A DNA stretch of 37,022 nt from Bacteroidota bacterium (GTDB lineage Bacteria; Bacteroidota; Ignavibacteria; Ignavibacteriales; Ignavibacteriaceae), in NCBI GenBank assembly GCA_022708025.1, contig JAKIZM010000034.1:1-37022 (forward strand), written 5' to 3'. A model generated the notes under the pieces. That model worked only from the letters and a program-made list of their open reading frames with translations, ran no database searches and was not told the DNA's origin. Each line of letters opens with the position of its first letter. The first letter of the stretch is position 1. Position numbers and translations under genes: made by a program. This document shows, in pieces, positions 1 to 6,682 of this stretch.

Positions 1-2375
1 AGGTCGATATTATAGACCTTTAATGGTATCAATTCCACTATGGTTCGATTAAAACTAGAACAATCTCTAAAAAACGTAAATGCTCGTGTAAAGTCTCAAT
101 TCCACTATGGTTCGATTAAAACCAGAGAAGATTCCGCAATGATGATTACTTTGCAAACGGGTCTCAATTCCACTATGGTTCGATTAAAACAAATGAAAGG
201 GACAAAATGTCTAAATCTCAAGCGGTCTCAATTCCACTATGGTTCGATTAAAACAAAAGAAAACTACAAAAAACGAGGCAAGGAAAATGGTCTCAATTCC
301 ACTATGGTTCGATTAAAACCCTATCGGATTTGAAGATAATCTTTCCAATGTAGGTCTCAATTCCACTATGGTTCGATTAAAACTCCAAAAACTTATTGAA
401 TTCCGATACCGAAACTTCAGTCTCAATTCCACTATGGTTCGATTAAAACAAAGTCGTTCGTGATGAATGGCTTTACGTTTTCATCGTCTCAATTCCACTA
501 TGGTTCGATTAAAACCACCTACGAAAAACAGAAATTGGACGAACCAGTATCGTGTCTCAATTCCACTATGGTTCGATTAAAACGGTATAGAGTAAAAGCT
601 ATGGATGATAGCAGTAATGGTCTCAATTCCACTATGGTTCGATTAAAACAAATAAAACACTCACCTACGAAACATCGTCGGGTGAGGTCTCAATTCCACT
701 ATGGTTCGATTAAAACCCTACGAAACATCGTCGGGTGAGACAAAACCATTTACGTCTCAATTCCACTATGGTTCGATTAAAACCAAAGCAATGATGCAGA
801 GGCTTCAAATGAAACTCGAGGGGTCTCAATTCCACTATGGTTCGATTAAAACTAAGTCGTTTGTACTGAACGGCTTTACGTTTGCCTCAGTCTCAATTCC
901 ACTATGGTTCGATTAAAACGCAGGTAGCTCGTGGGATTTACTTTGGCAATCCTGACAGTCTCAATTCCACTATGGTTCGATTAAAACATTCCAAAGCAGC
1001 AGAACTGTTTTTTACCTGCGAAAGTCTCAATTCCACTATGGTTCGATTAAAACCTAAGAAACAGCTTGAAAATATTTTCAAGCTGTTAGTCTCAATTCCA
1101 CTATGGTTCGATTAAAACTGAAATCTGCGAAATGAAAGGAACAAATAGCTATGGTCTCAATTCCACTATGGTTCGATTAAAACTATTGTAAAACTAACGA
1201 TTTATATCCACCACATGTAGTCTCAATTCCACTATGGTTCGATTAAAACGAATGGAAATGCTTCGGGGGAAAATAGAAGAATCTCTGTCTCAATTCCACT
1301 ATGGTTCGATTAAAACTTGGGTTAAAGGTCGATATTATAGACCTTTAATGGTCTCAATTCCACTATGGTTCGATTAAAACTAGAACAATCTCTAAAAAAC
1401 GTAAATGCTCGTGTAAAGTCTCAATTCCACTATGGTTCGATTAAAACGGATCATCTGTAGCAAGATGGGAAAATTTATATGGGTCTCAATTCCACTATGG
1501 TTCGATTAAAACCTCAAGCGAGGCTTCTAAAAGAAACCTCAACAAAAAGTCTCAATTCCACTATGGTTCGATTAAAACCAATCTCATTCGACTTTATCCT
1601 CAATGAGGAACAGAGTCTCAATTCCACTATGGTTCGATTAAAACAATTCTAATATGAAAAGAAAGTTGTTGGTAATATCCAAGTCTCAATTCCACTATGG
1701 TTCGATTAAAACCGTTCTGTAATGTTTATATAAAAGAAACAAGCATTGGTCTCAATTCCACTATGGTTCGATTAAAACACTTCGTAACAAGTTAGGAGTA
1801 ATTTTGCAAAAAGTGTCTCAATTCCACTATGGTTCGATTAAAACCGGAAATAACCTTATCTGGAAAGGTTTATAACATTGGTCTCAATTCCACTATGGTT
1901 CGATTAAAACTAAAGAGGGATATGGAATTACTTCGTAACAAGTTAGTCTCAATTCCACTATGGTTCGATTAAAACTACTTCTTAAGAAGTATATACAAAA
2001 TAAATTTTTGGTCTCAATTCCACTATGGTTCGATTAAAACTAATTGTAACGGGTTTAATCCTGTTACAAATAATTATGTCTCAATTCCACTATGGTTCGA
2101 TTAAAACAAATATGTCAAAACTCGATTGGAAGAACCAATCGGGTTGTCTCAATTCCACTATGGTTCGATTAAAACTGTTGACGAACACGAACTACCGTTT
2201 TAATAGTCTTCAGTCTCAATTCCACTATGGTTCGATTAAAACGTTGGAACTTCCTATCACTCTGGGGTGGTGCAATAGAGTCTCAATTCCACTATGGTTC
2301 GATTAAAACTGTATCCCTGCAGATAACAAGATAATCTTTTCCCTCGTCTCAATTCCACTATGGTTCGATTAAAAC
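1..2375 (-). CRISPR. CRISPR array, 36 repeats, type III-A locus
   Basis: There are 36 copies of a 30-bp repeat, the first at 26-55 and the last at 2346-2375, separated by 35 spacers of 34-39 nt. A partial spacer at 1-25 runs off the window edge. All repeats read as identical except 26-55, which has one change (A for C at position 28). On the minus strand the repeat starts GTTTTAATCG and ends GGAATTGAGAC. This closely resembles the known Clostridium thermocellum-type repeat ending ATTGAAAC, so the crRNA 5' handle is probably ATTGAGAC and transcription runs right to left. The leader is then at 2376-2695, next to the cas operon, and the variant repeat lies at the old, trailer end, as usual. Short open frames inside the array are repeat artefacts. 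Some spacers overlap, are duplicated or are palindromic (see findings). Confidence 0.98.
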
Positions 2376-2695
2376 CCTCAATTTTCAGCATTAAATTATG
2401 TGTTTTTATGCAAAAATCAAACATTTAAAACATCTTTTTTTTCTTGAACCTATTTTTTCGTAAAAACCCCGGGAGGTTCAAGTTGCGTTTTCAGCTCGTT
2501 TTTCAAACATTTGCTATTTTTCAGTACTGGTGTTTATTTTTTTACACATAGGTTCAAGTTTATTGTTTTGATTTTAGCTTGTTTTATGGCTTTTTAAATT
2601 TATCATTTTAAGGCTTTTAGAACATAGTTTACATAATAATTTTTATTTTTAAGCTTTTAAAAAGTCAAATTTTATGCAGTTTAGTACTTATTTAT
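2376..2695 (-). other. CRISPR leader, AT-rich, no gene
   Basis: This 320-bp stretch between the TPR gene and the first repeat has no convincing gene. It is very AT-rich, as expected for a leader. It holds a direct repeat of AGGTTCAAGTT at 2474-2484 and 2550-2560, and an inverted copy CTTGAACCT at 2443-2451 that could pair with 2474-2482 around a short GC-rich island (CCCCGGG, 2467-2473). These spaced repeats could be sites where Cas1-Cas2 or a DNA-bending protein docks during spacer insertion. That function is inference from position only. Confidence 0.7.
2391..2421 (-). promoter_or_regulatory. Candidate promoter of the CRISPR array
   Basis: On the minus strand TTTG (2421-2418) is followed after 19 bases by TAATTTAA (2398-2391). 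The Bacteroidota consensus is TTTG, about 19 bases, TAnnTTTG. The -33 element and spacing fit; the -7 box matches TAnnTT but not the final TG. Transcription would start roughly at 2380-2385, just before the first repeat, which ends at 2375. This is a pattern match only. Confidence 0.45.
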
Positions 2696-4396
2696 TTATG
2701 CATTGCTTACTGAAGTAACAGTTGGTTTGGTAATTTTATTAGTGCAGTACTCTTTTAGCTTCATAAATTTATTTTTAAAGTTCTTATCGCCCAGCTTAAT
2801 ATATTTTTCAATAAGTTCTTCTGCTTTTTCCTGCAGGTTTTTTAATAAATATATGATAGCTAAAGTATAGGCTGCATAGGCAGGTAATAGTTTTTTACTT
2901 TTGTAAAGAGGTTCCAAAAGGTTAAGAGCAGCATCATATTTGTTTTCGATAATGTTTTGCAATGCAATCTTTTCGAGTACAAATATCTTGTTTTGATTTT
3001 CTATTTCTTTGGGAAAGCTGATCTCTAAAGCTTTTTGAAAGTAGTCTTTTGCTGTATCGGAGTGTTTATTTTTATCTGCGTTTATAAAAGTAAATAAATT
3101 TATCAAAGCTTTTATATATGCTTTATAAACACCGGGCATAAAATTATTAACTGCTACTTTATCAATTAAAAATATCTCAGTTTTGTTTCTGTTATAATCC
3201 TGCTCTATACATTTATCAATAAAGTATTCTGCTTTTTCTAAAAGACTTATCTTCTGTTCAACTGCTTCTTTATTTTTGTTAACTGGGCTTTGGTTATACA
3301 AAAGGTTCAGAATATTAAAATCGGCTTTGCTTAACTGTAAATAATTTTGTGCAAGATGATAAAGTGATTTTATATAATACTTTCGATATTTTTTTATATC
3401 AAATTCATTATCAATCAGATTTTCAAAAGCATAAACGGCTTGTTCAAAGGATTCAATTCCTGAAAGAATATATTTTCGTGCTTCTTCAATCTTTTTAACT
3501 CTGTTGTTTTCATCATCATTTTTGAAGAGCAAGTTGTTAGCTAAAAACTCGGTTAGTATAAATCCTTTTCTATAATAATCTGTAACTCTTGATCCTTCCA
3601 GCTCCAAAGATTTATCTAGATATTTAATCGCTTCCAATGATTCTGTAAAAACATTTCCGTCTCTTCTTCCGCCCGGTGTATTTAGTTCGGTAACAGATTG
3701 GTAAAAACTGTATGCAATGTTAGAATAAAACGAAGCATTTTCAGGCTCAAGTTCTATACACCTGTTGCGGAGTTTAATTGTAAGTTTTCTAAGCTTTCTT
3801 TTTTCGGCAATAAATTTTTCTTTTTGATTTTTATCGGGAAATTTTCTTTTAAGGTTTTCAGTACATTCGGCTAATTTTGCAGCAGCAAATGAAAACTTTG
3901 AAATCAGTTCCGCATTGTTCCATATTTTACTTTTTTCAATAGGGTTAAATTCCAAAAATTTCTGATAGATTGCATCCCATTTGTTAGTTTTTTCAAGGTC
4001 TTCAATCAGCGCATAAAGTTTGTAGTTTTCAATTATTTCAAAAAATTTAGCATCATCAACCACAGAACAAAACGGAAGGTCCAAAATACTTTTTACTTTA
4101 AAATATTTTTTTAATGCATATTTAATTTGATAGGAAGTATAACTAAGCGGTACTTCGGACACGCATTTAACTTTAAGATAGTCTTTAGTAAGCTGTGATG
4201 ATTTAACTTTTAACTGAATTGCATTTTTATCTTTCTGATTGGATTTAACAAAGTAAGCAATAGCAGATGTAATATTTATAACTTCGGTAACACTATCGGG
4301 AATGAAGTTTTTTATTTTCTGAAAATATTCTTTGCTCCAAAAAAAGTTTTCTTCTGTATTTAATGATTCTTTAGAAGTAGAAATTATAAAAAGCAT
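2696..4396 (-). CDS. TPR-repeat protein, candidate CRISPR accessory
   Basis: I do not recognise a specific family for this 566-residue protein. The first ~115 residues have no motif I can name. From about residue 190 on the protein is helical and contains TPR-like units, for example near 225-300 (RCIELEPENASFYSNIAYSF, then a LDKSLEL unit), around 320-390, and 440-545 (ALNLLEPLYKSKKLLPAYAA). No signal peptide or membrane segment is seen. There is no CHAT protease His-Cys pair, so it is not an obvious TPR-CHAT protein of the kind found with gRAMP effectors. It sits directly after cas2 (17-bp gap) and is the last gene before the leader. A good ribosome site (GGTGAGGAG) lies just before the ATG. 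A scaffold or adaptor role in adaptation or signalling is a guess from position. Confidence 0.75.
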   Translation of the reverse strand: MLFIISTSKESLNTEENFFWSKEYFQKIKNFIPDSVTEVINITSAIAYFVKSNQKDKNAIQLKVKSSQLTKDYLKVKCVSEVPLSYTSYQIKYALKKYFKVKSILDLPFCSVVDDAKFFEIIENYKLYALIEDLEKTNKWDAIYQKFLEFNPIEKSKIWNNAELISKFSFAAAKLAECTENLKRKFPDKNQKEKFIAEKRKLRKLTIKLRNRCIELEPENASFYSNIAYSFYQSVTELNTPGGRRDGNVFTESLEAIKYLDKSLELEGSRVTDYYRKGFILTEFLANNLLFKNDDENNRVKKIEEARKYILSGIESFEQAVYAFENLIDNEFDIKKYRKYYIKSLYHLAQNYLQLSKADFNILNLLYNQSPVNKNKEAVEQKISLLEKAEYFIDKCIEQDYNRNKTEIFLIDKVAVNNFMPGVYKAYIKALINLFTFINADKNKHSDTAKDYFQKALEISFPKEIENQNKIFVLEKIALQNIIENKYDAALNLLEPLYKSKKLLPAYAAYTLAIIYLLKNLQEKAEELIEKYIKLGDKNFKNKFMKLKEYCTNKITKPTVTSVSNA

Positions 4397-4413
4397 ATTC
4401 TCCTCACCTTCAA

Positions 4414-4707
4414 TTAAAAGAATTGTGTAATTTCATTTTTTTCGGTTCCGATAATTTTTTTACCAATGTGTTTTTGCTCTTCTGCATAATAAAATATAAT
4501 TGAGTCCTTTTCCTTATTTATGATAGCAGATAACTTTTCTTTTAACGACTGATATTGTTTTGCGGTTAAATATCCTTCGAAGGCTGAATTTTGAACCCAG
4601 TTCATATACTTCCTAAAAGTTTTTAATACTTTAGGCAATTTTTTAGGATTTGTTATGTCATATACTGCTATATAAAACACTTTGTTAATAGGCTCTATAA
4701 GGTTCAT
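4414..4707 (-). CDS. cas2: CRISPR-associated endonuclease Cas2
   Basis: Cas2 forms the integrase complex with Cas1 that inserts new spacers at the leader end. The protein is 97 residues, the usual size, and has the Cas2 first strand FYIAVYDI with the conserved Asp, followed by KVLKTFRKYMNWVQNSAFEG, which is typical of the family. The ten residues before the first strand (MNLIEPINKV) are slightly longer than usual. The start overlaps the end of cas1 by 23 bases, which suggests translational coupling. The TPR gene follows after 17 bases. Confidence is high from the motif together with the cas1 neighbour. Confidence 0.95.
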   Translation of the reverse strand: MNLIEPINKVFYIAVYDITNPKKLPKVLKTFRKYMNWVQNSAFEGYLTAKQYQSLKEKLSAIINKEKDSIIFYYAEEQKHIGKKIIGTEKNEITQFF

Positions 4708-5761
4708 AAGATTTATATTTTCCGTTTAAATAATTAATTAGGTTATAACATTCCATTCTTATCAGTGATCTGAAGGAAAGTTTACGATTAATTCTTTTGT
4801 GCAGTATTACAGTACTAAGTCTTTTTTCAAACTCTTCCACGAATTTTTTTCTTGCTTCATCTTTAAGGTATAAACCTCTGGCAGTTTGTTTAAAATCATC
4901 CGGTTGAATGATGTTCAGATTTATCACTCGAAATATTACTTTATCAACAATTACAGGTTTAAATATCTCGGATAAATCATAAACTAAAGGATGTTTGTTA
5001 TCCCCTGTTTCGTGAATAAATCCGATAAACGGGTTAAGTCTGGTTCTATAAATTTCGGAAAAGCAGACAGCATAAAGCAAAGAGTTACCAAATGAAATCA
5101 AAGAGTTAATTGTGCCTGCAGGGGGATTTTTAATTCTTTTATAAAAGTCATTTTGTTGTTTTAAAATTTTCTGCCAGCTTTCGTAATAAGTGTTTCTAAT
5201 TTGTCCTTCAAATCCCATAATTTCCTGAACAGAGCTTACGAATCTTATTTGCTCAAGATTTGATGAGATTAAATTTATTTGCTCGTCAAGATCAATACCG
5301 GTATAAGTATAAGCTTTTAGTATTCCAAGTATATTTTTAAGTGAAGATTCGATAATTGCCTTTGCGATATATAATCTTTTAAATTGATTAAGATAAGCGC
5401 TGTATTGCAGAAGCTGCATATCTCCGGAGCCACTTTTATTTTCAGGGATAAAACTACCTACATAGCTGCCATAATAATTAAATATATGAAGCGGAATACC
5501 ATAGTTATTCAAACATTTAAATAATTGTGTATTAAATCTTATCTCACCAAAAGCATAAATTGACTCGACAGACTCTGCAGGAATGTGTTTTGTTTTTCCG
5601 TCGGTTAAAGATTTCGACACAGGTAAAAGAACATACTCTTCTTCGCTTTCGTAAATATCAATTTTATTCAGTGCTTCAGAATCAATTTCGGTTTGAAGCA
5701 TTAAGGAATTATCTTTTCTTGATAGCACTGTATTAGAAAATATGTAAATGTTATTTTTCAT
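4685..5761 (-). CDS. cas1: CRISPR-associated integrase Cas1
   Basis: Cas1 is the catalytic subunit of spacer integration. I chose the ATG at 5761, giving 358 residues and the N-terminus MKNNIYIFSNTVLSRKDN, which matches the usual Cas1 beginning. The frame stays open upstream to 5842, but that part is Cys-rich, unlike Cas1, and overlaps a strong hairpin. Expected metal-binding residues are visible: Glu185 in GFEGQIRNTYYE, His250 in GFIHETG, and Asp262/Glu265 in YDLSEIFKP. There is no reverse transcriptase or Cas6 fusion, so direct acquisition from RNA by an RT-Cas1 is not indicated. It overlaps cas2 by 23 bases. Confidence 0.96.
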   Translation of the reverse strand: MKNNIYIFSNTVLSRKDNSLMLQTEIDSEALNKIDIYESEEEYVLLPVSKSLTDGKTKHIPAESVESIYAFGEIRFNTQLFKCLNNYGIPLHIFNYYGSYVGSFIPENKSGSGDMQLLQYSAYLNQFKRLYIAKAIIESSLKNILGILKAYTYTGIDLDEQINLISSNLEQIRFVSSVQEIMGFEGQIRNTYYESWQKILKQQNDFYKRIKNPPAGTINSLISFGNSLLYAVCFSEIYRTRLNPFIGFIHETGDNKHPLVYDLSEIFKPVIVDKVIFRVINLNIIQPDDFKQTARGLYLKDEARKKFVEEFEKRLSTVILHKRINRKLSFRSLIRMECYNLINYLNGKYKSYEPYRAY

Positions 5762-5802
5762 ATTAAAACTTATTGTTAACAAATAATCGGTTATATTTTC
5801 AC

Positions 5803-5846
5803 AGCAGGAGGAAGGGCATTTCTCCCCCCAATCGCCCTTCACTGCT
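5803..5846 (-). promoter_or_regulatory. Hairpin in the cas1 5' leader
   Basis: A GC-rich two-part stem lies in AT-rich DNA upstream of cas1: AGCAG (5803-5807) pairs with CTGCT (5842-5846), and GAAGGGC (5811-5817) pairs perfectly with GCCCTTC (5834-5840). On the minus-strand RNA the 16-nt loop contains six consecutive G. It lies about 40 nt before the chosen cas1 ATG. No U-run follows, so it is not a standard terminator. It could be an mRNA stability or attenuation element; the function is unknown. Confidence 0.6.
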
Positions 5847-5855
5847 ATGAGCCCC

Positions 5856-6101
5856 TTAAATAGAATTATTATTTTTTACAGCAACTTTTCTTTTAACAAA
5901 GAATTTAACCCATAAAAAACCAAAGATTAAAATTGTAAGTCCAAGCCAAATACCGTGAACAGTTTTTGTAAAGAACAGTAAGCTTGTTATAATAAACAAC
6001 AAGATATAACTAATAGTTTTTGGCAGTCTCTTAAAGAATATATTGTGAAAAACTGTAATTAGACCTAAAGCCAATAAAAAAGTACCGATAACTAAAAACA
6101 T
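5856..6101 (-). CDS. Small multi-pass membrane protein, unknown
   Basis: This is an 81-residue, very hydrophobic protein with three likely membrane segments (about residues 2-19, 28-46 and 49-69) and a basic C-terminal tail (VKRKVAVKNNN). I recognise no family. It lies in the cas operon between the 108-residue unknown and cas1, all in the same direction. Type III loci often carry membrane-associated accessory proteins, so a role in membrane signalling or killing is possible, but nothing in the sequence proves it. It could also be an unrelated passenger. The ATG at 6101 is preceded by AAGGAAGTT, a plausible ribosome site. Confidence 0.7.
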   Translation of the reverse strand: MFLVIGTFLLALGLITVFHNIFFKRLPKTISYILLFIITSLLFFTKTVHGIWLGLTILIFGFLWVKFFVKRKVAVKNNNSI

Positions 6102-6154
6102 AACTTCCTTCTTTCTTTTAATATTTATTTTTTAACCAATATTTTTTTTCCCGC

Positions 6155-6481
6155 TCATCCATGGATGTAATGAAAATCTTTAACCACTTCATAATTTTCA
6201 TATTCCACAAAATGCTGAAATCCAGTTACATCAAAGAAGAACCTTTTTATCTTAAAATCTTTTGTTATTACTGTTATACGATGAATAGCATTATTCGGAA
6301 ATAATACAGTTATACCTTCACCAGCTTCAAATTCATTATCATTCAATGCACTTTCAATAAACGCAAACTCAGCTAAAATTCCCGAAGTAAAAGAATTAAC
6401 GCCAACAATTTCAACAGCATCATAAATGCTGCTTCCATCGCCGCCCCGATAACTTATAACTTCTGTTTTAGGATCTCTCAT
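6155..6481 (-). CDS. Hypothetical 108-residue protein in cas operon
   Basis: I do not recognise this protein. I chose the ATG at 6481 (MRDPKTEVISYRGGDGSS), preceded by AAAGG; the frame is open up to 6583, but the extra residues are low-complexity and run into a palindromic repeat. The protein is soluble, acidic and rich in beta-type residues, with two notable patches: ISYRGGDGSS near the N-terminus and RFFFDVTGFQHF near residue 85. No Cys or His metal cluster is seen. It is separated from the CARF gene upstream by three palindromic repeats and followed by the small membrane protein after about 50 bases, so those two may work as a pair. Function unknown. Confidence 0.65.
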   Translation of the reverse strand: MRDPKTEVISYRGGDGSSIYDAVEIVGVNSFTSGILAEFAFIESALNDNEFEAGEGITVLFPNNAIHRITVITKDFKIKRFFFDVTGFQHFVEYENYEVVKDFHYIHG

Positions 6482-6576
6482 TGTTTTACCTTTATTAAAT
6501 TTACAAATGAAAAATAAAGTGAGATAGAGGGTGAAAAAACAAAAACAATGTTGCGGAAATGTTGTGTTAGATAGGT

Positions 6577-6682
6577 GTAGCACAGATTAGCATTCTGTGC
6601 AATTTGATTTATCGTAGCACAGATTAGTAATCTGTGCTACGGTTATTGTTTTTATTTTGCACAGAATGCTATTCTGTGCTAC
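6577..6682. repeat. Cluster of three REP-like palindromes
   Basis: There are three hairpin repeats. A 24-nt unit at 6577-6600 begins with GTAG on the plus strand. A symmetric 27-nt unit at 6614-6640 has GTAG at the 5' end of both strands. A 24-nt unit at 6659-6682 is in opposite orientation and differs from the first by one base. The stem core is GCACAGATT/AATCTGTGC or GCACAGAAT/ATTCTGTGC; 6577-6600 carries one arm of each type. A 5' GTAG before a hairpin is the known hallmark of REP sequences processed by RAYT transposases, and such a gene lies at 10104-10685. The TAG stop of the upstream CARF gene (6679-6681) lies inside the third unit. Confidence 0.9.

Noticed and set aside
40..2306. Open frames on the plus strand within the array, with repeated SQFHYGSIKT and NSTMVRLK peptides
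   Set aside because: They are translations of the CRISPR repeat and spacers, not genes.
1..2375. Plus-strand transcription of the array, since the repeat's plus end ATTAAAAC also resembles a handle
   Set aside because: The minus reading matches known GTTTT...ATTGAAAC repeats better, puts the leader beside the cas genes and the variant repeat at the far end, and makes crRNAs antisense to the inferred target mRNAs.
2696..4396. TPR-CHAT caspase-like protein
   Set aside because: No His-Cys protease dyad or CHAT-like segment is visible.
4685..5761. Reverse transcriptase-Cas1 fusion
   Set aside because: Length and motifs are those of Cas1 alone, with no RT motif (such as YxDD) in the chain.
5762..5842. 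N-terminal extension of cas1
   Set aside because: The 27 extra residues are Cys-rich, unlike Cas1, and overlap a hairpin; the ATG at 5761 gives the standard N-terminus.
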